A stretch of DNA of 35,327 nt from a candidate division WS1 bacterium (GTDB taxonomy: Bacteria; Armatimonadota; Zipacnadia; Zipacnadales; UBA11051), in NCBI GenBank assembly GCA_012518355.1, contig JAAYSP010000212.1, positions 1-35,327 of the forward strand. Reading direction: 5' to 3'. Positions 8,783-17,464 of the stretch are shown here, one piece after another (position 1 is the first letter of the stretch; every line of letters starts with the position of its first letter). The notes beneath the pieces were generated by a model that worked only from the letters and a program-made list of their open reading frames with translations, had not been told where the DNA came from and did not search any database. The translations under genes and the position numbers were made by a program.

Positions 8783-10194
8783 GGAATCCCACTCGTTCCT
8801 GCATGGCGGTCTATATCAACGAAAAGCCGATACCTTTTGTCGAACATCACTTTGATATCTCCGATGGGACCGTTACGATGCTTGGCGATGATTATCTCAG
8901 CCTCATCCGGTTCATTTTCGTTCAGCCGCCTCTCCGTCGCAGTCACATGCTCAGCGCCTTCTTCCTGCCCCTGTTCGCGCTGCCGGTAGTAGTTGGGCCG
9001 GTACAGGAAGCTCACCAGATCAGCTTCAGCTTCGATCGAGCCACTTTCTGCCAGATCGGACAGAACCGGTCGTTTCTCCTCCCGGGTCTCCACCCGTCTG
9101 CTAAGCTGCGAGAGTGCGACCACGGGCACGTCCAGTTCGCGGGCTATGCCTTTGAGCGCCCGTGCAACCTTGGCGACCTCTTGATGACGTGTCTCATAGG
9201 GGGCGCTTGAGTCGCCTCCAATTAACTGCAAGTAGTCTATTATGAGTAGGCCGATATCTGCCTGGGATTTGAGCCGTCGAGCTTTGGAGCGAAGCTCCAG
9301 TATGGGCAGACCTGGAGTGTCATCTATGAAGATCTTGGCCTCGGCTAACCAGCCGCAAGTTTGCCCGATACGGTCCCAGTCAGTTTCGTTGACAAGACCG
9401 TGACGCAGTCTCCAGGAGTCGACATTTGCCTGGCTGCACAGCATCGCCTCAGTAAGCATCATCTTCGACATTTCTAGACTGAAGATGCCCACCGGCACCT
9501 GCTCACGTGTTGCAGCGTGGACGCATATGTTATTGATCGCCAGAGATGTCTTGCCCATGGATGGGCGACCTGCGATGATTATGAAGTCGCCATTTTGCAG
9601 TCCGTGGGTGAGATCATCGAGGTCACGAATGCCAGTGCCTACTCCTGATAGGGCTCCTTTGTGCCTGTATGCATCATCGAGTCTGGTGAAAGTGGCATCT
9701 AGCAACGGCCCGATAGGGGTGAAGTCTCCGGTGACCCGCCGTTGTGCGAGGTTGAAGATCTTGGTCTCTGCTTTGTCAAGCAGACTACCTACGTCCTCCG
9801 GATTTTCGAAGGCCATGGCCTGGATATCGGCACCGGCTCCGATAAGTCTGCGTAGAACCGCTTTTTCAGCGACTATGGAGGCGTAGAGGGCGATTCGAGC
9901 CGCAGTTGGCACTTCGTTCATCAACGCACCCAGGTACTCGTTGCCCCCGACATCCTCCAGCTGTTCAGCACGACGCAATTCGGCGGTTACGGTGATCAGA
10001 TCCACCGGTTCGCTGCGGTCTCCAACACGCTTCATTGCCGCAAAAATGAGACGATGTGCTTCCCGATAGAAGTCCTCAGCCTCCACGATGCCGAAGGCCA
10101 GGCTGGCGGCTTCGTCAGTTATCAGCATCGCTCCCAGGGTGGCTTGTTCAGCATCAAGATCCTGGGGCGGCAAGCGATCAGGCACGGTCGACAT
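8779..10194 (-). CDS. dnaB: Replicative DNA helicase DnaB
   Basis: Hexameric 5'-3' helicase that opens the fork and recruits primase. The 471-residue protein has the N-terminal primase-interacting domain (about 10-110; PQDLDAEQATLGAML) and a RecA-like domain with Walker A GRPSMGKTS (about 209-217), FSLEMS, Walker B LLIIDYLQL (about 316-324) and LSQLSRRVE. No intein is inserted. GAGGAG precedes ATG 10194. It follows rplI by 74 nt, the common rplI-dnaB order, but its stop overlaps the purD start, an unusual link of replication to purine synthesis. Confidence 0.96.
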   Translation of the reverse strand: MSTVPDRLPPQDLDAEQATLGAMLITDEAASLAFGIVEAEDFYREAHRLIFAAMKRVGDRSEPVDLITVTAELRRAEQLEDVGGNEYLGALMNEVPTAARIALYASIVAEKAVLRRLIGAGADIQAMAFENPEDVGSLLDKAETKIFNLAQRRVTGDFTPIGPLLDATFTRLDDAYRHKGALSGVGTGIRDLDDLTHGLQNGDFIIIAGRPSMGKTSLAINNICVHAATREQVPVGIFSLEMSKMMLTEAMLCSQANVDSWRLRHGLVNETDWDRIGQTCGWLAEAKIFIDDTPGLPILELRSKARRLKSQADIGLLIIDYLQLIGGDSSAPYETRHQEVAKVARALKGIARELDVPVVALSQLSRRVETREEKRPVLSDLAESGSIEAEADLVSFLYRPNYYRQREQGQEEGAEHVTATERRLNENEPDEAEIIIAKHRNGPIGDIKVMFDKRYRLFVDIDRHAGTSGIP

Positions 10195-10268
10195 TCTCTC
10201 CTCATCGTCAAGTGGAGTTTTCTGGTATACACAACACGGTGTACAAATCTATCACTGCCGAGGCCCGA

Positions 10269-10988
10269 TTAGGTCGGGTCAGCATCCTCGCTAGTTGCCT
10301 CAGCAGTTGGCTGATCTGAAGCTGCAGCCTCCTCCTCGGTCTGGGTTTCAGGCTGTTCGGAGCCTTCGGTCTCGACTTGATCTTCCGCAGCAGTCTCAGA
10401 TACAACGTCTGCGTCATCTTCTGTAGCAGCCTCAGATGCAGCAACGTCTGCATCATCTTCCGCAGCAGCCTCAGATGCGACGTCTGCATCGGTTTGAGTT
10501 TCGTCGGCAGCAAGCTCGTCCTGCTCGTCTTCCTTCGGAGCACGGTCGGGCACGACTGAGACCGGCAATTCAGCGCGAACGTCCTTATACAGACGGGCAC
10601 TTATCAGGTAGTCGCCCAGGAGCCGTATGGGCTCAGGGATCTCGATATCGCGTCGGTCGATCGCCAGCTCCAACTGTTCCTGAGCTGCCGCAGCGATCTG
10701 TTGGGCGGTGACTTGACCGTGCAGTCTCTGTCCTTCGCCGACAGTGGCTTTTACCACCACTGCCTTCTGGGCCAGATCTTGCGCTAGAGACGCAGCACGG
10801 TCGCGCTTCTCTTGATCGCGGCGCTCGATAGCTGAGCGACGCTCATCTAGCTCTCGCAGCGCACCCTTGCTGGCTTTCACGGCCAGACCGCGGGGTATCA
10901 GGTAGTTGCGGGCGTAGCCGTCCGCGACCTCTGCCACTTCACCTTCGTGGGCAACTCGCTCCACATCGTGCAAAAATATAACTCGCAT
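10269..10988 (-). CDS. rplI: 50S ribosomal protein L9 with long acidic repeat tail
   Basis: L9 binds 23S rRNA domain V near the L1 stalk and helps keep the reading frame. Residues 1 to about 148 form the complete protein: N-terminal MRVIFLHDVERVA and GYARNYLIPRGLA, a long helix, and the C-terminal domain. A further stretch of about 90 residues, rich in Glu, Asp and Ala, follows; it contains three tandem copies of a 12-13 residue unit resembling DADVASEAAAED and is probably disordered. AGGAGG (10997-11002) is 8 nt from ATG 10988 but only 2 nt from ATG 10994, so the inner start is chosen. dnaB follows. Confidence 0.95.
   Translation of the reverse strand: MRVIFLHDVERVAHEGEVAEVADGYARNYLIPRGLAVKASKGALRELDERRSAIERRDQEKRDRAASLAQDLAQKAVVVKATVGEGQRLHGQVTAQQIAAAAQEQLELAIDRRDIEIPEPIRLLGDYLISARLYKDVRAELPVSVVPDRAPKEDEQDELAADETQTDADVASEAAAEDDADVAASEAATEDDADVVSETAAEDQVETEGSEQPETQTEEEAAASDQPTAEATSEDADPT
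10380..10490. repeat. Three tandem 36-39 bp repeats inside rplI
   Basis: Copies lie at 10380-10415 (36 bp), 10416-10454 (39 bp) and 10455-10490 (36 bp). Each begins ATCTTC on the plus strand and differs by a few bases plus one 3-bp insertion. All lengths are multiples of three, so the L9 frame is kept. The pattern suggests slippage-driven growth of the acidic tail. Confidence 0.85.
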
Positions 10989-11124
10989 GTACATGTCCTC
11001 CTGAAATCGGGATACGCCGGCACGTGTGCAGACATATCACGCCTGACAGCCCGTCCGAAATCCCCGGCTTCGCCCTGGTTTGCTGTGTTTGGCCACGTCC
11101 GCAGCAGCGGCCATTGAAGTAGTA

Positions 11125-12723
11125 TTAACGCGGATTTGCGTCCTTAGATTGTCTGAAATGGTAGCGCAGCCCCACAAATGGATCGGTGCCTGATAAGACC
11201 TCATGAGCTCCGATGGTCAGATCCAGAGATGGTCGCATATGGTAGCGCAGTCGCATGTCAAACTTATGATTGTCAGGGTCCCACAGGTCCAGTTCGGCGT
11301 TGAACCGGCTCGACAGCCGCCGGTCATAGCCAATCGCCGGTTTGCCTGCGTATATGCCCATCCTGATGTTGTCAAAGCCAGACATGGGCATGGATTTTTG
11401 CAGCGTTAGCTTGTCAGTATCGCCGATATTGTGGATACCGATTCGCCAAAAATCGCGCTCCTTAGAACTGTAATACAAGTCTGCTGTCAAATCGGCTCTG
11501 AAGCCATGGTTTGAACCAACCAGAGTGTCTATCATTGTGTCTACCTTGCGGGGGCGCAAGGCAGATACCGCACCGCTTAACCGGTCCATAGTACTGTCCA
11601 CCCGGTCCAGCGATGTTGAGGCTTTTGCGCCAACCTCGGCGGCCTGTTCCATGGTTTCTCGGGTCTTCGCCATGGAAACTTTGAGATTATCGGTCAATTC
11701 AGGGTCAGTCAGCACCTCTCTGACATGCCCGCTGACTTCAGCCAGGTCAGAAGCTGCCTGACGGAGTTGAGCCATCGCTTCTCGCATATCCTGACCGACA
11801 CCCTGATCATCGCTGACTAGCCGGTTGGCTTGCTCTGTCAATCCCGCCAGATTTTCCGTGGCCGCTCCCAAGTTTATCATAGCTTGTTCGAGCTGAGCTG
11901 TCAGGTCCGGATCTGCCAGGACCTGGGCCAGGTTCTGAGTGACAGCTTTGATATCCTCGGTGGATGTAGCGATATTACCGGATGCCAGGGCTATATTTTT
12001 CGGGACCGGCGAAGTTGCGACGACTCCCTGGACCAGTAGCGTAGTTGTGTTCAGTGTTTGTGAAGCGGCTGACAGATTGCGAGCCATTTCAGCGATCTCA
12101 GGGCGAGCCTGGTCAGACATGGCTGCCAAATTACGCGCGAAGTGCAGAGCCTGTCCAGACACGGCATCGGCCTGTGCGGTAAGGGAGATGACATTGCGCA
12201 CAATCTGATCAATTTGCATGGCTCGTTCTGGCCCGACGAAGGTCTGTTCGATGTTATGCAGCGTACGTTTGGCTGCTGCCATCAGGTCCTGCGCGTCCTC
12301 TGGAAGTCCGCTGAGGCCGGCCAGTCCTGCGCCGGCGACGTGGCTACCGTCAGCCAGTCGCGTCTTGTGCCTTGATGCGCTTCTTGCTATCGATATGTAC
12401 TTATCGCCGATGACGGCTCCCTGCTCTACGTAGTAGGCATCATCTTCGTACAGTATTACGTCACGATTGATAGACATTACGACCTGTGCAGAGCGCCCGG
12501 GAAAGTCCACGTGATCTTCAAGAACGATCCGCAGCACTCGGCCAATCCTGACGCCGCTAAGACGCACCTCAGTCCCAGTTTGCAGACCCGCAACGTTGAC
12601 GAAGTGAGCGGTGACAGTTTGACTGGACCAACGCCCCATATAGTCGCTCAGAAAGATGAATACGACCGCGACCAGTGCCGCTGTGGCTATGAAGAAGGCG
12701 CCAACCCTGACTTCATTTTGCAA
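11125..12723 (-). CDS. mlaD: MlaD-like MCE protein with C-terminal beta-strand (barrel-like) domain
   Basis: Substrate-binding part of a phospholipid transport system between inner and outer membrane. Residues 8-27 form one membrane anchor and an MCE domain follows (about 33-115; VAGLQTGTEVRLSGVRIGRV, then VIGDKYISI). Residues about 145-390 are Ala/Gln/Leu-rich and helical, long enough to cross the periplasm. The last 130 or so residues alternate hydrophobic and polar positions with many aromatics (AGKPAIGYDRRLSS, HKFDMRLRYHMRPSLD), like outer-membrane beta-strands. Fusions of MlaD to a barrel are known in diderm Firmicutes such as Veillonella; the match here is inferred from pattern. The start is TTG 12723, 7 nt after GAGGTGA; that SD overlaps the mlaF end. 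At 532 residues it is far longer than the E. coli protein. Confidence 0.88.
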   Translation of the reverse strand: MQNEVRVGAFFIATAALVAVVFIFLSDYMGRWSSQTVTAHFVNVAGLQTGTEVRLSGVRIGRVLRIVLEDHVDFPGRSAQVVMSINRDVILYEDDAYYVEQGAVIGDKYISIARSASRHKTRLADGSHVAGAGLAGLSGLPEDAQDLMAAAKRTLHNIEQTFVGPERAMQIDQIVRNVISLTAQADAVSGQALHFARNLAAMSDQARPEIAEMARNLSAASQTLNTTTLLVQGVVATSPVPKNIALASGNIATSTEDIKAVTQNLAQVLADPDLTAQLEQAMINLGAATENLAGLTEQANRLVSDDQGVGQDMREAMAQLRQAASDLAEVSGHVREVLTDPELTDNLKVSMAKTRETMEQAAEVGAKASTSLDRVDSTMDRLSGAVSALRPRKVDTMIDTLVGSNHGFRADLTADLYYSSKERDFWRIGIHNIGDTDKLTLQKSMPMSGFDNIRMGIYAGKPAIGYDRRLSSRFNAELDLWDPDNHKFDMRLRYHMRPSLDLTIGAHEVLSGTDPFVGLRYHFRQSKDANPR

Positions 12724-12735
12724 TGGCCGATCACC

Positions 12736-13548
12736 TCAGTCGGCGACACTCGCTGCGGGCGTCTGGGGACATAGCTCAGCTAGACCCGTCCTGTCTCCGC
12801 TTATGAACTGCCGGACTCGGTCATCTTCGTGCAGCAGTAGCTGCTCGGGAGTGCCAAGGGCAGCGACGGTCTGATCGGCAATCATCATCACACGGTCTGC
12901 TATGGCAAACAGTCGGGTTACCTCGTGGGTAACTACTATTGATGTCGTGCCATATCGTTTGCCCAACTGCAGGATCAAAGTGTTGATTTGTCCGCCGATG
13001 AGGGGATCCAGTCCGCTGGTGGGCTCATCATACAGCACAATTGCAGGTTGCATGGCGAGAGCACGTGCGATCCCCACCCGTTTCTTCATCCCACCGGACA
13101 GATCCGCTGGCATGTATTCTGCAAACTCACCCAGTTCTACTGTTTCCAGCAACTCTTGCACTGTACTGGCGATCTGGTCAGGCTTGCCTCGACGGTGATG
13201 TTTCAGCCCGAAGGCTACGTTTTCAGCCACTGTCATCGAGTCAAACAGCGCAGCCTGCTGGAAGCACATACCCATCTTCATACGAACTCGGTTGAGTTCG
13301 TCTTCCGCCTTGCCTACGATCGATTCGCCGTCGATTTCTATCTGCCCGGAGGTGGCCGGAATTAGCCCCATCAGGCACCGTAGCAGGGTGCTTTTGCCTG
13401 ATCCGGACATGCCCATCACACCGAACAGCTCTCCAGCGAATACCTCGAAGCTGACATCATTCAGTATACGGCGTCCGTCAACCTCATACGCCAGGTCGAT
13501 GACACGCACCATCGGTTCAGCATTTAGGGCCGCCGCAGTATGGTTCAT
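12736..13548 (-). CDS. mlaF: ABC transporter ATPase of the Mla system
   Basis: Cytoplasmic ATPase that powers phospholipid movement by MlaE and MlaD. The 270-residue protein has Walker A GMSGSGKSTLL, Q-loop FQQAALFDS, signature LSGGMKKRVGIARAL, Walker B IVLYDEPTSGLDP and switch His in VVTHE. The LSGGMKKR form and GLDPL are typical for MlaF/Ttg2A ATPases. It begins 3 nt after the mlaE stop and ends 12 nt before mlaD, so the three genes are one unit. No mlaB or mlaC is seen; a trans-envelope MlaD would make a shuttle such as MlaC unnecessary. Confidence 0.93.
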   Translation of the reverse strand: MNHTAAALNAEPMVRVIDLAYEVDGRRILNDVSFEVFAGELFGVMGMSGSGKSTLLRCLMGLIPATSGQIEIDGESIVGKAEDELNRVRMKMGMCFQQAALFDSMTVAENVAFGLKHHRRGKPDQIASTVQELLETVELGEFAEYMPADLSGGMKKRVGIARALAMQPAIVLYDEPTSGLDPLIGGQINTLILQLGKRYGTTSIVVTHEVTRLFAIADRVMMIADQTVAALGTPEQLLLHEDDRVRQFISGDRTGLAELCPQTPAASVAD

Positions 13549-13551
13549 GGC

Positions 13552-14319
13552 TCATCTGGGAAACAAGAACGTTGTCAGCACGAGATTAGCAGCATATATC
13601 AGCATGATGCAGTAGACCACGGAACGGGTTGTCGCCTGCCCGACCGCCTCAGAAGCCATCTTGCAGCTCAGGCCCTGCTGACAGCTAACTACGGCTATGA
13701 TGATGGCGAAGCCGTAAGACTTGAGAATGCCGGCTATGACAGTCCATAGTTCCAGGTTGCCGGGTATGTTGGTAAGGTACGCATAGGCATTCATGTAGGG
13801 CGCTGCCAACGCCAACAAATAGCCGCCCATAACACCGACGGTATTGCCCATCAATACCAGTATTGGCACCATCACCAGAGCCGCGATGTATCTGGGTGTC
13901 ACCAGATAATCCACCGGATTTACTGACATGGCTCGTAAGGCGTCGATCTGCTCGGTCACCTTCATGGTACCGAGCTCGGCGGTCATCGCAGATCCGGCAC
14001 GCGCCGAAATCACGATTGAAGTCATAACAGGCCCTAGTTCTCGGCAGATGGTCTCGGCAACTACCCAACCGACGAGGCCTGCAGCACCTAATTTGGTGGC
14101 CTGAATTGCGGCATGGTATGCCAAAACCATGCCGGAAAAAAACATTGTAACCGCCACGATTGGCAGGGAGTTGACCCCAAGATGCGCCATTTGCGTGACG
14201 GTTGTCGCATACGCAACGCGGCCTCTTAGTACGCCCCACAGTACGCGGTTGTGGAGCAGTACGTTGGCACCCAGAAACCGCAGCAACTCTATTACGTACC
14301 GCCCGGCCCAAGCAAACAA
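13552..14319 (-). CDS. mlaE: MlaE-family ABC permease
   Basis: Inner-membrane permease of 255 residues with about five hydrophobic segments. The family motifs PVVTS-like region (ELGPVMTSIVISARAGSAMTAELG) and MKVTEQIDALRAM are present, followed by TPRYIAALVMVPILVL. It forms the dimeric core through which MlaFEDB-type systems move phospholipids. The start is a TTG (14319), with GGGAG about 9 nt upstream; no ATG or GTG fits better, so the exact start is less certain. It is the first gene of the run and lies behind a 265-nt leader with a nested hairpin. Confidence 0.92.
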   Translation of the reverse strand: MFAWAGRYVIELLRFLGANVLLHNRVLWGVLRGRVAYATTVTQMAHLGVNSLPIVAVTMFFSGMVLAYHAAIQATKLGAAGLVGWVVAETICRELGPVMTSIVISARAGSAMTAELGTMKVTEQIDALRAMSVNPVDYLVTPRYIAALVMVPILVLMGNTVGVMGGYLLALAAPYMNAYAYLTNIPGNLELWTVIAGILKSYGFAIIIAVVSCQQGLSCKMASEAVGQATTRSVVYCIMLIYAANLVLTTFLFPR

Positions 14320-14335
14320 GTCACCGTGCTCCCAG

Positions 14336-14374
14336 TCGGTTGCAGGCCGAGACAGCCTGCTATAAGTTCACCGA
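14336..14374 (-). other. Nested hairpin in the mlaE leader
   Basis: On the transcript, TCGGT and ACCGA (14370-14374 and 14336-14340) enclose an inner stem of GCAGGC and GCCTGC (14355-14360 and 14342-14347) with a 7-nt loop. It ends just before the GGGAG used by mlaE, so it could affect translation start. No known riboswitch was recognised. Confidence 0.45.
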
Positions 14375-14590
14375 CACAATTGGCTGCCCTCCGTTCGGGC
14401 CACGCAGTTGCGTTCGGCGGTAACTCCGCAGCACGGCTCAGCACACTGACATTGGCGGTGGATGACTGAATGGCGGGCGGAAACCGAAATGAACTAGACA
14501 GGATGTCGTGGCTACCTGGCCGTCTTTACGAATTGAAGATGCAAAATCGAGGCCTCACCACCCGGCCGCCACTTACAAGCAGTTAACGGA

Positions 14591-14619
14591 ATTATATAGC
14601 AGCCCAAAACGAGTGTCAA
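14591..14619 (-). promoter_or_regulatory. Consensus sigma-70 promoter for the mla/rplI/dnaB/pur run
   Basis: On the minus strand TTGACA (14619-14614) and TATAAT (14596-14591) are exactly 17 nt apart, a perfect match to the vegetative consensus. Transcription would start near 14584 and give a leader of about 265 nt before mlaE. It is the only strong site I saw upstream of this run. Confidence 0.8.
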
Positions 14620-14919
14620 GCAGCCTCGCTGTCGTTGGTTAGGCCGCTTCAGAGCTGCTTGCACTCACTTATGGGCGGCATTCTGAAGCTTTTATTTGCC
14701 GAGGAGTGCAATTGTGCCGGGATATTCAGCATCAAATAGCCTCACCGATTGAGCTGCCCTGCGGTATCGTAACCTGCTAAGGTTCGCTCATTGATCGATA
14801 GAAAAGCGTAAACACAAGGAAAATGGGAATACTGTAAATGCTATGACACATAAGTAAAACACGCCCTTGGACTGGGAGAATTAGGTGCGTTCAACGGATT
14901 GGGAGGAGGAGGGGGCACG

Positions 14920-17385
14920 GTGGTTTCACGAAGCACCGGGGCAGACAAGCCCAGGTCGGTTGCATCGCGCAAATACTCGTCTGTAGTGTTGCCCCGACGA
15001 TGGGCCAGACGGCTTAGTAGCGCCATCGGAGTAGTTGTAGGAGCGTGTGCAGGAGTTCTCTACGCGCGTGCCATGTCCACCCAGGGCGGGTGGGCAATAC
15101 TTGCGATTGGAGGCCTGGGGGGAGCAGCACTCGGGTTTCTGGCGGTGGCCATCCCCCGGGTAGCACTGCATTACCTGCTCAGAGAATGGTATCGGACCGT
15201 TGCTGGCCACTGGAGAGCAGTGGTAAGACAGCGTGCCGAACGTGCCAGACGGCAGCTACAGCGGGAAGACAGCTCGCCCACATCAATACTCGATCTGGGA
15301 ATAGCCAGCCATCTACTCGGACGCAACCAGGAGGCAGCCGAACACCTGCGCCAAACATCTTCTGATGACCTCCCATCTGCCCGAAATGCTCTGGCGGTGG
15401 CTGAAGCTGCGGAAGGGCACTGGGTACAAGCAGTACATGCTCTTGCCGAAGCACTTGAGATGCAGTCGGATTACTCACTGGCTCTGCACAACCTGATACC
15501 TATGTTGGCTCAGGTGCCACGGGATGTGGAGCTGCCTGCCGCCCTGGCCAGTGCTGTCGAACGCGCAGACAGCGGAGCTAGAAACAACATTGCGGTCGCA
15601 CTCATGCTGCAGGACAATCTGACGGATGCACGCGAACAGTTGCAGCTGGCTCTAGCGCAGCAAGCGCTGCATCCTGCGGTCCACGCCAACCTGGCAGTGT
15701 TGGCCTTCTGGGAGGGCGATGTTGAAACAGCGGTGACGAATCTTGCCGCAGCGGCTCAATTTGCGCCAACAGACGCTGCCATACTGAGCAACCTTGGTGG
15801 CGTCCTATCCATCGCCGGGGACTATCGCGCAGCGGAAACGGTACTCACGCGAGCCCAGAGACTTGATGCGAGACAGTTGGGGGCGATCATAAACCACAGT
15901 TGTCTGCTTCTTCAGACTGGCAGTATCGAACTTGCGATGGAAAAGTTGGCCCATATCCCATCCGATCACCGGCTGGCAGCGATAGCAGCTTACGATGCAG
16001 CCGTGGCATCAGCATCCGCCCGGGAATGGGAGAAGGCGCGGGAGTATGCTGGGCAGGCATTGGCAGACAAACCGGATGATCCGAGGGTGCTATCCACTAT
16101 CGGCGCCATTCACTGGCATCTTAGAGACTATGAGCAGGCCGACACGTGCCTGCTCAAAGCTGTGGAGTTGGCACCCAGAAATCTTCAGGTGGTGCTTAAC
16201 GCCGTTCGTACGGCGTTATCGGCCGGCCGCGAGGCCGCAGCGCTGGAGCTTATAGAAGATATGCCTGATGACGCGTTGGGGCCAGATGGAGGCGGCTTTG
16301 ACCTCGGTGTTGGCTGGCTGCTTGTAGCTCTGGGACGACGCAAGCCAGAGATGAATCGAACGGAAATGGACCTGTATAGGGCAGCAGTGAAACAAGCGAT
16401 GACCGCTTTCGAGGAAACGGTGAGCGCTAAACAGGGGCCAGTTGCCCCCGCGCACTTCAACCTGGGGCTGGCCAATTGTCTGCTGGAGGAATACGAAGCT
16501 GCCGGTGAGCATTTCGAAGCCTCCGCAAAACTGGAACAGGATGAGGAACAGGATGAGTCGGTAGCGCACTTCTGTGCTGGAACTGCATTCGCCACGGCCG
16601 GTTTCAGGATCCAGACGGAAAGAAGCGTGGCTGACGAATTGGTCCCTGAAGCGCGGCAGCTTCTGCGCAGGGCACGACAGCATCTGCTGCAGGCAGGAGA
16701 ATATCATTCAGCGACCGCTGATGTCTTCAGCAATCTGGGCACCGTCTGCTACCAGTTGGGACAAATGGAGGAGGCGATGAAGGCACTGCGGCGACTGGTG
16801 CAATTGGAGTCCAGCGCGGCGGCCAACAACAGTATTGCTCTAGCATTTGCGCGACAGGGGCAGGACTTGACCCACCAGGCCCATGTTAGGCGCACCACCG
16901 GCCAGTCCACGTCTGAGGTGCTCAACGATGCGCGCCGTCTAATCTCCTCGGCCGTTCACTATTTCGCACAGGCTTTACAGTTCGATCCGCTCAACCCAGT
17001 GTTGCATAGCAACATGGGCCTGGCGTACATGCTTCGTAACGGCCCCGGAGACCTGGAAAATGCACTCCATCACTGGCACCAGATGCGTGCTGCAGGCGAT
17101 GCCTGGGCGGAACGCCAGTTTGCCCGGATGATGCAGGTGATGGAAAATCAGCAGACCGCACGGGCTCAGTTTCATGACATCGGTCGAGGACTGCGACCGA
17201 TCGAGGTCGAGGCTCACGTGCGACGCATGCCACCGGTCGCGGGAGCACCCATTTATGTAGTCGAACCGGTCATGGAAGATGGGTTGTGGGAGCTGGAGAC
17301 AGCCCATCGCGATTTGCGAATCGCGTTACGGGCGCGTCACCGCCTCGATCTGCTGGAGAAACGAATGCAGCGCCTGTCTATATAG
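14920..17385 (+). CDS. Membrane-anchored tetratricopeptide repeat protein
   Basis: An 821-residue protein of unknown role. After a basic N-terminus (RRWARRLSS) come two hydrophobic segments (about 35-50 and 58-85; IGVVVGACAGVLYA, AILAIGGLGGAALGFLAVAI), then a long helical region up to the end. TPR-like units recur, for example NLAVLAFWEGDVETAV, NLGGVLSIAGDYRAAETVL, TIGAIHWHLRDYEQAD, NLGTVCYQLGQMEEAM and NMGLAYMLRNGPGDLENAL. It is probably a cytoplasmic or periplasmic scaffold for protein complexes held at the inner membrane. The start is GTG 14920 behind GGAGGAGGAGGGGG; a TTG at 14899 lies at this SD. It stands alone between the mla run and a convergent reductase gene. Confidence 0.82.
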   Translation: MVSRSTGADKPRSVASRKYSSVVLPRRWARRLSSAIGVVVGACAGVLYARAMSTQGGWAILAIGGLGGAALGFLAVAIPRVALHYLLREWYRTVAGHWRAVVRQRAERARRQLQREDSSPTSILDLGIASHLLGRNQEAAEHLRQTSSDDLPSARNALAVAEAAEGHWVQAVHALAEALEMQSDYSLALHNLIPMLAQVPRDVELPAALASAVERADSGARNNIAVALMLQDNLTDAREQLQLALAQQALHPAVHANLAVLAFWEGDVETAVTNLAAAAQFAPTDAAILSNLGGVLSIAGDYRAAETVLTRAQRLDARQLGAIINHSCLLLQTGSIELAMEKLAHIPSDHRLAAIAAYDAAVASASAREWEKAREYAGQALADKPDDPRVLSTIGAIHWHLRDYEQADTCLLKAVELAPRNLQVVLNAVRTALSAGREAAALELIEDMPDDALGPDGGGFDLGVGWLLVALGRRKPEMNRTEMDLYRAAVKQAMTAFEETVSAKQGPVAPAHFNLGLANCLLEEYEAAGEHFEASAKLEQDEEQDESVAHFCAGTAFATAGFRIQTERSVADELVPEARQLLRRARQHLLQAGEYHSATADVFSNLGTVCYQLGQMEEAMKALRRLVQLESSAAANNSIALAFARQGQDLTHQAHVRRTTGQSTSEVLNDARRLISSAVHYFAQALQFDPLNPVLHSNMGLAYMLRNGPGDLENALHHWHQMRAAGDAWAERQFARMMQVMENQQTARAQFHDIGRGLRPIEVEAHVRRMPPVAGAPIYVVEPVMEDGLWELETAHRDLRIALRARHRLDLLEKRMQRLSI

Positions 17386-17400
17386 CGTATAGTATAGCCC

Positions 17401-17432
17401 CGACCCCGGCCGGAGCAGCTCGACCGGGGTCG
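17401..17432. terminator. GC-rich hairpin between convergent genes
   Basis: Perfect 9-nt arms CGACCCCGG (17401-17409) and CCGGGGTCG (17424-17432) close a 14-nt loop, 15 nt after the TPR stop and 32 nt after the end of the convergent reductase gene. Position fits a bidirectional terminator, but neither side has a T-run. Confidence 0.5.
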
Positions 17433-17464
17433 TCAATGCAGTCTGAGTTACAGCCTGGGCTGTT

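Larger units (their letters stand above)
14320..14919. other. Divergent intergenic region between mlaE and the TPR gene
   Basis: About 600 nt. The left half is the mlaE leader with the nested hairpin; 14591-14619 is its promoter. The right half (14620-14900) should hold the TPR gene promoter, but no good -35/-10 pair was found there. No coding potential was recognised. Confidence 0.5.

Noticed and set aside
10377..10490. CRISPR array
   Set aside because: The repeats are contiguous, in frame and inside rplI, with no spacers.
10208..10600. 130-codon minus-strand frame over the rplI tail
   Set aside because: A second frame of the tandem repeats; rich in Leu/Arg/Gln and without its own SD.
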